Assembly: GCA_034435455.1 (NCBI GenBank)
Contig: DAOTXL010000123.1
Coordinates: 1 to 64,000 of the forward strand
Direction: 5' to 3'
DNA length: 64,000 nucleotides
Source of the DNA: DAOTXL01 sp034435455
GTDB lineage: Bacteria; Chloroflexota; Anaerolineae; JAAYZQ01
This document shows, piece by piece, positions 7,446-15,589 of this stretch (the stretch's first letter is position 1; each line of letters opens with the position of its first letter). A program made the translations under genes and the position numbers. The notes under the pieces were generated by a model. It saw nothing but the letters and a program-made list of their open reading frames with translations, ran no database searches and had not been told where the DNA came from.

Positions 7446-9188
7446 ATGCCCATCCGGCTCCTGCCGCCCGAAGTAGCGGGCAAGATCGCCGCCGGCGAGG
7501 TGGTAGAACGCCCGGCGTCGGTGGTCAAGGAGTTAATCGAAAACAGCGTGGATGCCGGAGCCACCGACGTCCGCGTCGAGATCCGGGAAGGAGGCCGCCG
7601 CCTGATCCGCGTCGCCGACAATGGCTGCGGCATCCCCGCCGACGAGGCAGCCCTGGCCTTTGCCCGCCATGCCACCAGCAAGCTGACCACGGTCGCCGAC
7701 CTGGATCGCATCACCACCCTCGGCTTTCGCGGCGAGGCGCTGTCGAGCATCGCCGCTGTGAGCCGGGTCACCCTCCTCACCCGCCCGCGCCAGCAGGCGA
7801 TGGGCCACTACCTGCGCGTCGAGGGCGGCCAGATCACCTACCAGGAAGGGCGCGGCTGTCCGGCCGGCACGGTGATCAGCGTCGAGCACCTGTTCCATAA
7901 CGTCCCGGCCCGGCTCAAGTTCCTGCGCCAACCCCAGACCGAAACCGGCCATATCCACGACGTAGTGACCCATTATGCCCTGGCCTTCCCCGCCATCCGC
8001 TTCCACCTGATGGCCGATGACCGCCTGGCTTTCCAGTCCACCGGCAACGGCAACCGCTACGACGTGCTGATCGCCGTCTTGGGGCTGGAGGTAGCGGAGC
8101 AGATGCTGGCCCTGGAAGAACCGGAGGAGCCCCCTGCCGGCCTGACCGTCTCTGGTTTCATCGGGTTGCCCTCTCTCCACCGCGCCAGCCGCAACTATAT
8201 TTCCTTCTTTGTCAACCGCCGCTGGGTGCAGGACCGCTCGCTGAGCCATGCGGTGGTCGAGGCCTACCACACCCTGCTGCCGGTGGGGAGGCAGCCGGTA
8301 GCCGTTCTTTTCGTGGACCTGGACCCCGCCGAGGTGGATGTGAATGTGCATCCCACCAAGCGGGAGGTCAAGTTCCGCGACGGGCAGAAGGTCTTTGCCG
8401 CCGTGCAACGGGCCGTGCGGCGGACCCTCGTCGAGCAGATCCCGGCGCCGGCGATGGCCCAGGCCGCGCGCACCTGGCCGGCCTCTGGCGCTTCGACGGC
8501 GGCCCCTTCAGGCTGGGAACGGCGTGAGACGCTTGTGGCCGCCGGGCAGGCAACCATGGCCTGGTACCGGGCCGACGAAAAACCCCAGCCGGTGGGGCCG
8601 GTGCGGCTGCCGCTGCTGCGGGTCGTTGGTCAGGTAGGCCAGACCTACATCGTGGCCGAGGGACCGCAGGGGTTGTACCTGATAGACCAGCACGCCGCCC
8701 ACGAACGGGTGCTGTACGAGCAGATGCTGGCCGCCCACAAACAGCAGGCGGTCCCCTCGCAGGCGCTCCTGGAGCCGCTCCTGTTGGACCTGGACCCCCT
8801 CCTGGCGGGCGTGTTGGCCGAACACCTGGACCTGCTCAATCGCGTGGGCTTTGCCATCGAGCCGTTCGGCGGCACCGGTTACCTGCTGCGGGCGGTGCCT
8901 TCGATCCTCACCCCGGCGGGGGCAGGCCTGCCCGCCGCCGTGGTGGATATCCTGGAGATGCTGCGCCAGGGAGACGACCCGCTGGCCGCCCAGGCCGAGG
9001 AGCGGCTGATCGCTGCCGTATGCAAACGCGCCGCAGTCAAAGCGGGGCAGACCCTCTCGCCTGAGGAGATGCAGCGCCTGGTCCGCCAACTGGAACAATG
9101 CGAATCGCCGCGCACCTGCCCTCACGGCCGGCCCACGGTCCTGCACTTTTCAGTGGAGCAGATAGAAAAAGAGTTCGGACGGCGCTAG
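7446..9188 (+). CDS. mutL: DNA mismatch repair protein MutL
   Basis: A 580-residue MutL. The N-terminal GHKL ATPase has 'IAAGEVVERPASVVKELIENSVDAG' motif I, 'DNGCGIP' and 'TLGFRGEALSSIAAVS'. The C-terminal dimerisation/endonuclease domain has 'DQHAAHERVLYE' (the DQHA(X)2E(X)4E metal site), 'ACKRAAVKAG' and 'CPHGRPT', so this MutL should be endonuclease-proficient, as in bacteria without MutH. The ATG has a GAGGAG site and its own promoter. No mutS is nearby. A methyltransferase gene follows after 77 bp. Confidence 0.95.
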   Translation: MPIRLLPPEVAGKIAAGEVVERPASVVKELIENSVDAGATDVRVEIREGGRRLIRVADNGCGIPADEAALAFARHATSKLTTVADLDRITTLGFRGEALSSIAAVSRVTLLTRPRQQAMGHYLRVEGGQITYQEGRGCPAGTVISVEHLFHNVPARLKFLRQPQTETGHIHDVVTHYALAFPAIRFHLMADDRLAFQSTGNGNRYDVLIAVLGLEVAEQMLALEEPEEPPAGLTVSGFIGLPSLHRASRNYISFFVNRRWVQDRSLSHAVVEAYHTLLPVGRQPVAVLFVDLDPAEVDVNVHPTKREVKFRDGQKVFAAVQRAVRRTLVEQIPAPAMAQAARTWPASGASTAAPSGWERRETLVAAGQATMAWYRADEKPQPVGPVRLPLLRVVGQVGQTYIVAEGPQGLYLIDQHAAHERVLYEQMLAAHKQQAVPSQALLEPLLLDLDPLLAGVLAEHLDLLNRVGFAIEPFGGTGYLLRAVPSILTPAGAGLPAAVVDILEMLRQGDDPLAAQAEERLIAAVCKRAAVKAGQTLSPEEMQRLVRQLEQCESPRTCPHGRPTVLHFSVEQIEKEFGRR

Positions 9189-9265
9189 GGGAACGGGAAA
9201 TCGAGTTGCGACACGGAATCCCGCACCCGCCGCTTGACGCTGGAGACAGGGGAGCAGATAATCGG

Positions 9266-9844
9266 ATGAGCTATGCTTCACAGCGCTATGCCCAACTCAA
9301 TCGGTGGGACTCCAGCCACCTGCGCACCGTCAACCGGCTGCTGGCCCCCGTCCCCGGCGACCGACTGCTGGAGGTCGGGTGCGGCCGCGGCCACCTGACG
9401 CGACGGCTCCAGGAGCAGGGGGTCGAGGCGACTGGGGTAGATGCCAACCCCTACGCCATTGCTACCGGTGTCGCCCGGAACCTGCGGACCATGCCGGCTG
9501 AGGCGCTCGATTTTCCCGACGGGAGCTTTGACCTGTTGTGCTCGATCCATACCCTTGAGCACATCCCCGTCATCGAACAGGCGCTGGCAGAGATGGCCCG
9601 TGTGGTCCGCCCGGACGGTAAGCTGCTCTTCATCTACCCTGCCGAGCCGATCCGGGGGCTATACGCCCTGCCCACAGCGATCATCCTATATCACACCCCC
9701 TTTGCAGCCCGGCGAGTGCATTGCCATCAACTCACGCCCAGGCGGTTGCAACGGCTGGTGGCTCCACTTCCCCTGGAACACCTGGGCAGCGAATTCCACC
9801 TGCTCCGTTCCCCCCAGTTCGCCTCCCTGTTCCGAAAACTCTGA
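9266..9844 (+). CDS. Class I SAM-dependent methyltransferase
   Basis: A 192-residue methyltransferase (Methyltransf_11 type). The AdoMet-binding motif I is 'LLEVGCGRGHLTRRLQ', followed by an acidic end of strand 2 ('ATGVDANPYA') and 'FDLLCSIHTLEHIP'. The ATG at 9266 follows an AGGGGAG site; in-frame starts further upstream lie inside mutL and were rejected. Substrate unknown; 'LEHIPVIEQALAEMARVVRPDGKL' is typical of enzymes acting on small metabolites or quinones. Probably co-transcribed with mutL. Confidence 0.8.
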   Translation: MSYASQRYAQLNRWDSSHLRTVNRLLAPVPGDRLLEVGCGRGHLTRRLQEQGVEATGVDANPYAIATGVARNLRTMPAEALDFPDGSFDLLCSIHTLEHIPVIEQALAEMARVVRPDGKLLFIYPAEPIRGLYALPTAIILYHTPFAARRVHCHQLTPRRLQRLVAPLPLEHLGSEFHLLRSPQFASLFRKL

Positions 9845-9863
9845 TCACCCGCGACAAAAGCAA

Positions 9864-9891
9864 TTGACACCTGGCTGGTTTCATGTATAAT
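9864..9891 (+). promoter_or_regulatory. Consensus sigma-70 promoter of the histidine kinase
   Basis: TTGACA (9864-9869), 16-bp spacer, TATAAT (9886-9891), about 37 bp before the kinase ATG, which has a GGGGAGG site. Confidence 0.8.
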
Positions 9892-9928
9892 CAGGACGCC
9901 TGGTACCTGATCCAGGGGAGGCAGAACC

Positions 9929-11935
9929 ATGCAAAAGCTTCTGGCACGACTGGTCGGTTGGCGCCTGCGCTACATTCTGGTCATCGGCTTTGTGCTGACC
10001 ACGGCCATCACCATCGTCGTCAGCACGTCCATCATCTATAACGCGATCAACAGCTACCTGCAGAGCGCCGAAGATGAGCGGGTGGGCCGGGACATGGAAC
10101 TGGCCACCGCCTTTTACGAACTGAAACTCAACGATATATCTGCCACCGCCGGGCGCCTGGCCTGGGCGCGTGATGTCCGACAGAGCCTGGCCGCCATCCG
10201 CCAGGGAAACCACCTGGCTCTCCAGACGCTGGAAGAGGCCATTGACAACGAGATTTCCAACCTGCCGGCCGGCACCCAGCGCTTCATCGTCATCACCGAT
10301 GCCGGGGGGGTCAGCATCACCGGCGGAGTGATCTCCAAAGGCCAGTTTGGGCGCGCTGCACCGAACAGGGACTGGTCCTCCCTGCCCATTGTCAACACCG
10401 TGCTCACCACCCACCGCCCTCAGGCAGCAACCGAGGTGATCCCGGCCGACATCCTGAGCTGGGTCGGCCTGGACAGACAGGCAGAAATTCCGCTGAAATA
10501 CACAGAAAAAGCGTCACCCGAACCGTTTGATCCCCGCGAAGGCACGGCTGGACTGGCTTTGGTCAGCGTCGCCCCGATCATCACCAGCGGGGGAGAAGTG
10601 ATCGGTTCCGTGCTGACCGGCCATCTGTTCAACAACGACTTTACCCTGGTGGACCGCATCAAAGAGGTGGCCGGCGTGGATACTGTCACGATCTTTCTGG
10701 GTGACCAGCGGGTCTCGACCAATGTGCTCGACGAGGCGGGCAACCGCGCCATCGGCACGCGGCTGGCCCAAGATGTGTACGACGTGGTCCTGATCGGCAG
10801 GAGGGAGTTCACCGGCCTGGCCTATGTGGTCAACCAGTGGTACATCACCCGCTATCAGCCCCTTTTCGACCACCAGGGGCAGGTGGTTGGCATCCTGTAC
10901 GTCGGCACCAGGCAGGCGTCGTTCCAGCGCCTGTTGGACTCTTTTCGCCGCCAGGTATTCCTGATTGCCGGGGCCAGCCTCATCCTGGCTGTGCTGATCG
11001 CCACTCCTCTGGCCTGGTCTATCTCCCGCCCCCTGACCCAGGTGGCCAGAGCCACGCAAAAGGTGGCCCAGGGGGACTGGTCGGTGCGGGTGCCGGTCTA
11101 CGGACATGGGGAGATCGGGTTGCTGGCCGAGTCGTTCAACAAGATGGTCGAGACGCTCAAAGACACCCGCGATCAACTGGTCCAGAAGGAGAAACTGGCT
11201 TCTGTTGGCCAACTGGCTGCCGGTGTGGCCCACGAAATCAACAACCCGTTGGGCTCGGTGCTGCTCTACGCCGACATCTTGCGCAAAGAGACCCCCGACG
11301 ACAACCAACAGCAGCGGCAAGACCTGGAGATGATCATCCGGGAGGCCACCCGCTGCAAAACCATCGTCAACGACCTGTTGAACTTTTCCCGGCAAAACGA
11401 GGTATTGGCCCAGGAAACCGACCTCAATGCCCTGCTGACAGACCTGGCCGAAGAAGCAGAGCGGCAGGAGCTGTACAGCCGGGTCAGGCTGGTGAAAGAG
11501 TTGGAACCCAACCTGCCCAAAATCCAGGCCGATCCTTTCCAACTCCGCCAGGTCTTTATCAACCTGATGAACAACGCCGCCGAAGCCATGCCCGATGGCG
11601 GAGAGCTCACCCTGCGCACCAGAACAGGTCCCGCCCCCGGCCTGGTCACCGCCGAGGTGCAGGACACCGGCATCGGCATCTCGGAAGAAAATATGAAAAA
11701 GATCTTTACCCCCTTTTTCACCACCAAACCGATCGGCAAGGGGACCGGCCTGGGGTTGGCCATTATCTACGGCATCGTCAAAATGCATCAGGGGCAGATC
11801 GCCGTGCAGAGCCAGGTTGGCAAAGGCACAACCTTTACCATTACGCTGCGGGAGAAACTGCCGACTCCCATGCGCCCGTCGGACCAGGAAAGCCTTCGCC
11901 AGGAACCGGCTGGCCTCAGACCCCGTTCTGAATAA
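9929..11935 (+). CDS. Membrane sensor histidine kinase (Cache-HAMP-HisKA-HATPase)
   Basis: A 668-residue NtrB-class kinase. TM1 is about residues 15-37, then a large extracellular Cache-like sensor (about 40-340) with the double-ended pattern 'FNNDFTLVDRIKEVAGVDTVTIFLGDQRVSTN', TM2 about 341-365, a HAMP domain 'SRPLTQVARATQKVAQGDWSVRVPV', the H-box 'GVAHEINNPLG' with His435, N-box 'NLMNNAAEAMPDGG', and 'DTGIGI', 'GTGLGL' ATP-lid motifs. It should sense a small external ligand and autophosphorylate. No response regulator follows; the nearest receiver protein (12490-12867) is on the opposite strand beyond a hairpin. Confidence 0.88.
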   Translation: MQKLLARLVGWRLRYILVIGFVLTTAITIVVSTSIIYNAINSYLQSAEDERVGRDMELATAFYELKLNDISATAGRLAWARDVRQSLAAIRQGNHLALQTLEEAIDNEISNLPAGTQRFIVITDAGGVSITGGVISKGQFGRAAPNRDWSSLPIVNTVLTTHRPQAATEVIPADILSWVGLDRQAEIPLKYTEKASPEPFDPREGTAGLALVSVAPIITSGGEVIGSVLTGHLFNNDFTLVDRIKEVAGVDTVTIFLGDQRVSTNVLDEAGNRAIGTRLAQDVYDVVLIGRREFTGLAYVVNQWYITRYQPLFDHQGQVVGILYVGTRQASFQRLLDSFRRQVFLIAGASLILAVLIATPLAWSISRPLTQVARATQKVAQGDWSVRVPVYGHGEIGLLAESFNKMVETLKDTRDQLVQKEKLASVGQLAAGVAHEINNPLGSVLLYADILRKETPDDNQQQRQDLEMIIREATRCKTIVNDLLNFSRQNEVLAQETDLNALLTDLAEEAERQELYSRVRLVKELEPNLPKIQADPFQLRQVFINLMNNAAEAMPDGGELTLRTRTGPAPGLVTAEVQDTGIGISEENMKKIFTPFFTTKPIGKGTGLGLAIIYGIVKMHQGQIAVQSQVGKGTTFTITLREKLPTPMRPSDQESLRQEPAGLRPRSE

Positions 11936-11966
11936 CAGAGCGCAGCACCGGGGGTGCTGCGCTCTG
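11936..11966. terminator. Perfect hairpin between convergent genes
   Basis: CAGAGCGCAGCACC (11936-11949) pairs perfectly with GGTGCTGCGCTCTG (11953-11966) around a 3-base loop, immediately after the kinase stop codon. A strong stem but no U-tract; likely a shared 3' end for the kinase and the oppositely oriented ACT-domain gene. Confidence 0.5.
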
Positions 11967-11991
11967 TCCATAATCCCTCTGCAACAGGCTG

Positions 11992-12465
11992 TCAGGGCAG
12001 ATCGAACGTGGTCCGCAATGCCGTCAGGGCCGCCTCCAGATGCCCGGCCTCGATCACCGCCGATACGGTCGAAATGGAGGTGCTGATGGCCAGGATATTG
12101 ATCTGCCGACCGGCCAGGGCCTGGAACATGGTGCCGGCAATGCCCGGCCGCTCGCGGAAATCGGGGCCAAAGATCGAGACAATGGCCACTTCGGGATGAG
12201 CGAGCACCCTGTCCGCCTTCAACCCTGGCGCGATGCCCTCCAGGATCTCCAACGCCATCGGCAGATCATCCCGGTCTACGCACAACGCAATCTGATCGTG
12301 CTGATTTTGGTCAATACACTGGACAATGAACTGGACGTTGATGCTCCGTTCGCCCAACCCGGTCAGCAACGCCGCTGCCGTGCCCGGACGATCGGGCACA
12401 GCCGCCACATTCAGCAGCGCCAGGTGGGCATTTTGCATGATCCCGCCGATCCGGATCCGGGCCAT
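11992..12465 (-). CDS. Stand-alone double-ACT-domain protein
   Basis: About 157 residues forming two ACT domains, 'ALLNVAAVPDRPGTAAALLTGL' and 'VSIFGPDFRERPGIAGTMFQAL', arranged as in the regulatory half of aspartate kinase but with no kinase domain. Such free ACT pairs bind amino acids and regulate partners. An ATG at 12477 is possible, but GGAG lies six bases before the ATG at 12465. Gene starts 24 bp after the receiver-protein gene and is probably co-transcribed with it. A truncated lysC is the alternative, but an intact start signal and both ACT domains argue for a real small protein. Confidence 0.7.
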   Translation of the reverse strand: MARIRIGGIMQNAHLALLNVAAVPDRPGTAAALLTGLGERSINVQFIVQCIDQNQHDQIALCVDRDDLPMALEILEGIAPGLKADRVLAHPEVAIVSIFGPDFRERPGIAGTMFQALAGRQINILAISTSISTVSAVIEAGHLEAALTALRTTFDLP

Positions 12466-12489
12466 AGCCATCTCCATTCTGACAAATGA

Positions 12490-12867
12490 CTACCTGGCCA
12501 GCGCCTCACTCACCCGCGCCAGCAGCGTGTCCGGGTCGACCGGTTTGGACAGCCACTGGTCCACCGGAATATACTCGTCGGTGGGGAAGAGGCCACTCCC
12601 CTTCACCCCAGTCAGAGAGGTGACCATGATGACCGGGATATCCTTCAACCTGGCATCCTGAGCCATTTCACGGCTGACGTCCAACCCGTCGAGGATATAA
12701 GACATCATAATGTCCAATAACACCAGATCGGGGGGATCCTTGCGCATCGTCTGCAATGCCTTGGCCCCGTTGGCTGCCGACACCACCTCGTGCCCGGCCT
12801 TCTGCAAAACCCGTGAAGTCACCTTCACAAAATCAGGATCGTCGTCGACGACAAGGACCTTAGCCAT
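12490..12867 (-). CDS. Single-domain response regulator (receiver)
   Basis: A 125-residue CheY-like receiver, 'MAKVLVVDDDPDFVKVTSRVL'. It has the acidic pocket DDD, the phospho-acceptor Asp in 'DLVLLDIMMSYILDGL', the switch Thr in 'VIMVTSLTG' and Lys in 'WLSKPVDPD'. No output domain. The ATG at 12867 follows GGAGGAAAAGAAGC; upstream in-frame codons cross the promoter. The insert 'GVKGSGLFPTDEYIPVDQ' before the Lys is typical of receivers found in adenylate-cyclase/PleD-like hybrids. It has its own consensus promoter; its kinase is unknown, though one lies convergently at 9929-11935. Confidence 0.85.
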   Translation of the reverse strand: MAKVLVVDDDPDFVKVTSRVLQKAGHEVVSAANGAKALQTMRKDPPDLVLLDIMMSYILDGLDVSREMAQDARLKDIPVIMVTSLTGVKGSGLFPTDEYIPVDQWLSKPVDPDTLLARVSEALAR

Positions 12868-12913
12868 GCTTCTTTTCCTCCTTACGTTATGGTTCGGTGC
12901 TTTGTACACGGGG

Positions 12914-12942
12914 ATTATAGCATAAAAGACAGAGGGTGTCAA
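12914..12942 (-). promoter_or_regulatory. Perfect consensus sigma-70 promoter of the receiver-ACT operon
   Basis: Minus strand TTGACA (12942-12937), 17-bp spacer, TATAAT (12919-12914). Confidence 0.85.
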
Positions 12943-13033
12943 TCCACCACCGCGGCTGTGCAGCAATAGGGACGAAAAGGGTGAGGGCATCCCTCGCTCC
13001 TGCCTAAGGGATGCCGTCTACAGGTTCTTAGTG

Positions 13034-13115
13034 CCTATCCGAAAACCTGTGGGGCAGGCTTTCCAGCCTGCCCGGACGGCCTGGACAGGCCGTCCTACAC
13101 CCGTCCTCGGATAGG
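13034..13115. repeat. Nested palindromic intergenic element
   Basis: Outer arms CCTATCCGA (13034-13042) and TCGGATAGG (13107-13115) enclose two perfect hairpins: GGGCAGGCT/AGCCTGCCC (13052-13073) and GGACGGCCT/AGGCCGTCC (13074-13095). It sits just after the end of fdhE. The mosaic of palindromes is like REP/BIME elements; no second full copy was seen in the window. Confidence 0.55.
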
Positions 13116-13118
13116 TTC

Positions 13119-13961
13119 TTAGCTGCCAAACCCTTCCCGTTGGGCCGCCAAGTCCATGCCCACCGTGAGGAGACGCTCAACCAGAGGGTAGACGGTGGGG
13201 CGTGTCTCCCGCAGGTCGATCGTTTTGAGATACCGCTTGCAGGACGGGCAGACATAGAGGCGATAGGCGCCATCCTCGCTCGGATAGTAGATCTGTTTCT
13301 CTTTGGATCGGCAAAAGGGACAACCGAAACGTGAATAGCCCCACCGAGCCGTACACCGGGAACAGATCAGTTGTCGTCCGCCCCGTTCCTCATCAAGGAG
13401 GGCCAGGTTGGGCCGCCCCCCACACACCGGGCAATAGCCCTGCGCCCAGAGAGAGAGGTCAAGATGGGGCAAGATCCCTTCAGCCGCCCGCTGCAAGTAG
13501 GGGACCAGGGCAAAGCCGACAATCAGGGCGATCGGCTGTCCTGCCTCCCTCTCCGCAGCGTCCCCCTCCATCGCTTCCGGCTGCGAGGCGGCTGGTGTGT
13601 CCCAGCTTCTGAACACCTCCTGGGCCAAGGTCAGCAGTTTGTCCGGCCCCCATAGGGTCAGATCGATCTGCCAGGTCGGGTTGTGCCGAAGGAACACGCC
13701 GGCCACCTGCTCCACCAGATGGGCCAACGCCCCGGCCTCAACCTGCAACTGATCAAAGGTCAGTTGGGGAATGCCCCCCTCCAGCCGCCAGCGTCTGGCC
13801 ACCTCGTCGCGCAGTTCCGGGTCGGGCAGCCCGGCCTTGGCCCGGAACTGTACTTCATAGAGATCGTAGTAAAAGTCCAGCAGTTCGGCCAATTCCTCAT
13901 GGTGCTGCCGGGCCTCCGTCAGGGCACGCAGGACCTGAAGGTCCTCCTCGCTGATCGCCAT
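13119..13961 (-). CDS. fdhE: Formate dehydrogenase accessory protein FdhE
   Basis: About 280 residues with the rubredoxin-like FdhE pattern of four CxxC pairs: 'CPVCGGRP', 'CSRCTARW', 'CPFCRSK' and 'CPSCKRY'. FdhE is a cytoplasmic chaperone that binds the Tat-exported formate dehydrogenase and helps its maturation. The ATG at 13961 (MAISEED) is preceded by AGAGGAGGAC. It is the last gene of the fdh operon, separated from fdhI by a hairpin with a short U-rich stretch, which may lower its level relative to the structural subunits. Confidence 0.9.
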   Translation of the reverse strand: MAISEEDLQVLRALTEARQHHEELAELLDFYYDLYEVQFRAKAGLPDPELRDEVARRWRLEGGIPQLTFDQLQVEAGALAHLVEQVAGVFLRHNPTWQIDLTLWGPDKLLTLAQEVFRSWDTPAASQPEAMEGDAAEREAGQPIALIVGFALVPYLQRAAEGILPHLDLSLWAQGYCPVCGGRPNLALLDEERGGRQLICSRCTARWGYSRFGCPFCRSKEKQIYYPSEDGAYRLYVCPSCKRYLKTIDLRETRPTVYPLVERLLTVGMDLAAQREGFGS

Positions 13962-13983
13962 GTCCTCCTCTCCGCACAAGAAA

Positions 13984-14028
13984 GGGCTGAAGGGCCCCGG
14001 AGGTCAACCTTACCGGACCCTTCAGCCC
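13984..14028 (-). terminator. Intercistronic hairpin between fdhI and fdhE
   Basis: Minus strand GGGCTGAAGGG (14028-14018) pairs with CCCTTCAGCCC (13994-13984), followed by TTTCTT. It probably terminates part of the transcripts or protects the fdhABI message. Confidence 0.5.
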
Positions 14029-14047
14029 CCTGTAGTTCGCGTCGGGG

Positions 14048-14767
14048 CTAATGGCCTCCCTCCGCCTTTCGCTTCTCCCACATCTCCCTGGCCCGCTTCT
14101 CGCCATAGTACCACATGGCATGGTGCTCGCGGGCGTACGATTCAGACACGACCCCGTAGCGCATGCTCACCAGACTTTGCCACATCATGGGATGGACCAC
14201 CGCCAGGTAAAAGTGGACCATGAACATGACAAAGGTGATGATGAACATCAGGTCGTGAAAGAACACGCACACCTGGAAGAGGGCCGGGGACATGCTCCCC
14301 TTCAGGAACCACATCGGCAGCCCGGTCAGCCCAAAGATCAGGGTGCCCAACACCAGCACAATGGCGGTCAGCCGCTCCCCGGTGTTGAAGCGGGGCTGAG
14401 GGGGCATGGCCGAGTGGCGGCCCAGCACATAGTAGGGAAAGGCTCCTTTGAGCCACAACAGGTCGTACTTGCTGAAGCTCAGGAACTCTTTCAGGTTTAA
14501 CCAGGCCCGCCGTGGTTGCAGGATGATATAGACGATGGGCACCCCGCCAAAGAACACCGCCGCAATGCGGTGGACCAGACGCAGAAAGACGCCGGCCTCC
14601 CCCTGGGCCAGAGGCTGCAACCACGGGGCAAACAGCACAAACCCCGTCAGGGCCAGAGGGATAAAGGTCGCTGTGTGTACCCAGTGCAGAAACCGTTCCA
14701 GAGTGGTGTATTTGGGGATCCAGCGGATCTGGATGGCGGCTTCCGTGCCTTTCAGTCTGACGCTCAT
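14048..14767 (-). CDS. fdhI: Formate dehydrogenase gamma subunit, cytochrome b
   Basis: A 239-residue di-haem cytochrome b of the FdnI/FdoI family with four membrane helices. Conserved histidines appear in 'LERFLHWVHTATFIPLALTG', 'LRLVHRIAA', 'VFFHDLMFIITFVMFMVHFYLAV' and 'HPMMW'. It anchors the dehydrogenase and passes electrons to quinone. The ATG overlaps the fdhB stop (ATGA) and has GGAGGTAGA, so translation is coupled. The family C-terminus 'EHHAMWYYGEKRAREMWEKRK' is present. Confidence 0.9.
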   Translation of the reverse strand: MSVRLKGTEAAIQIRWIPKYTTLERFLHWVHTATFIPLALTGFVLFAPWLQPLAQGEAGVFLRLVHRIAAVFFGGVPIVYIILQPRRAWLNLKEFLSFSKYDLLWLKGAFPYYVLGRHSAMPPQPRFNTGERLTAIVLVLGTLIFGLTGLPMWFLKGSMSPALFQVCVFFHDLMFIITFVMFMVHFYLAVVHPMMWQSLVSMRYGVVSESYAREHHAMWYYGEKRAREMWEKRKAEGGH

Positions 14768-15579
14768 TCTACCTCCTCCATCTGAACGTTGCGCCGGGCG
14801 ATAAAGAAGGCAGCCAACAACCCGACCACCGTCGCCCCAAAGGCGATCTCGCCCACCGGCTGCAGGATCTTTTGCCACAGGGTGGACATGGCCGGGTACT
14901 TGGGATCGGCCGGCAGGTCATAGGCCTCCGGCGGCGCGGTCAGCACATAGATGCGCCCCAGGCCGCCCAGTTGGGTTTTGCCATAGACGTTGGCTTTGGG
15001 GAAGCCCCGTTCGGCCTTGAGTTCCTGGACACGGGCTTCGGCTCTGGCGATCATCGCCTCGCGGTCGCCCCAGTCCAACGCCCCGGCCGGGCAGGTCTTG
15101 ACGCAGGCCGGTTTCAGGCCGTTGGTCGTCCGGTCCTGGCAAAAGACACACTTGGAGCTTTTGGCCTCACCGGTCAGTTTGTTCACCACTTCGAGCTGCG
15201 GCACGTGGAACGGGCAGAACTGGCTGCAATAGCCACAGCCGTTGCACAGCTCCCGCTCGAAGGTGATGATGCCGTGCGGGCCATACTTGAGCGCACCGGT
15301 AGGGCAGACATCCACACAGACGGCGTTGGTGCAGTGCATACAGCCCTCTTTGAGGAACAACCATTGGAACCGCTGCCCGTCGTCATACTCCCGGAACTTG
15401 ATGCGCGTCCAGGTCTGGGGGTCCAGCTTCAGGGGGTTTTCGTAGGTGCCGACATTGTGCGTCTCCCGCACGCCGGGGACATACCCCTGGCGGTCGTTCC
15501 ACTGCTTGCAGGCCACCTGACAGCCCCGGCAGGCCATACACTTGGACGTGTCAATATACATTGCCAGTCGTTCAGCCAT
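14764..15579 (-). CDS. fdhB: Formate dehydrogenase beta subunit, ferredoxin-type
   Basis: A 271-residue electron-transfer subunit with four [4Fe-4S] motifs: 'CMACRGCQVACKQW', 'CMHCTNAVCVDVCP', 'CNGCGYCSQFCPFH' and 'CVFCQDR...CVKTCP', and a C-terminal membrane helix ('VGEIAFGATVVGLLAAFFIA') as in FdnH. It relays electrons from FdhA to the cytochrome b. Coupled to fdhI by an ATGA overlap and 10 bp downstream of fdhA. Confidence 0.93.
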   Translation of the reverse strand: MAERLAMYIDTSKCMACRGCQVACKQWNDRQGYVPGVRETHNVGTYENPLKLDPQTWTRIKFREYDDGQRFQWLFLKEGCMHCTNAVCVDVCPTGALKYGPHGIITFERELCNGCGYCSQFCPFHVPQLEVVNKLTGEAKSSKCVFCQDRTTNGLKPACVKTCPAGALDWGDREAMIARAEARVQELKAERGFPKANVYGKTQLGGLGRIYVLTAPPEAYDLPADPKYPAMSTLWQKILQPVGEIAFGATVVGLLAAFFIARRNVQMEEVE

Positions 15580-15589
15580 TTTGCACCCC

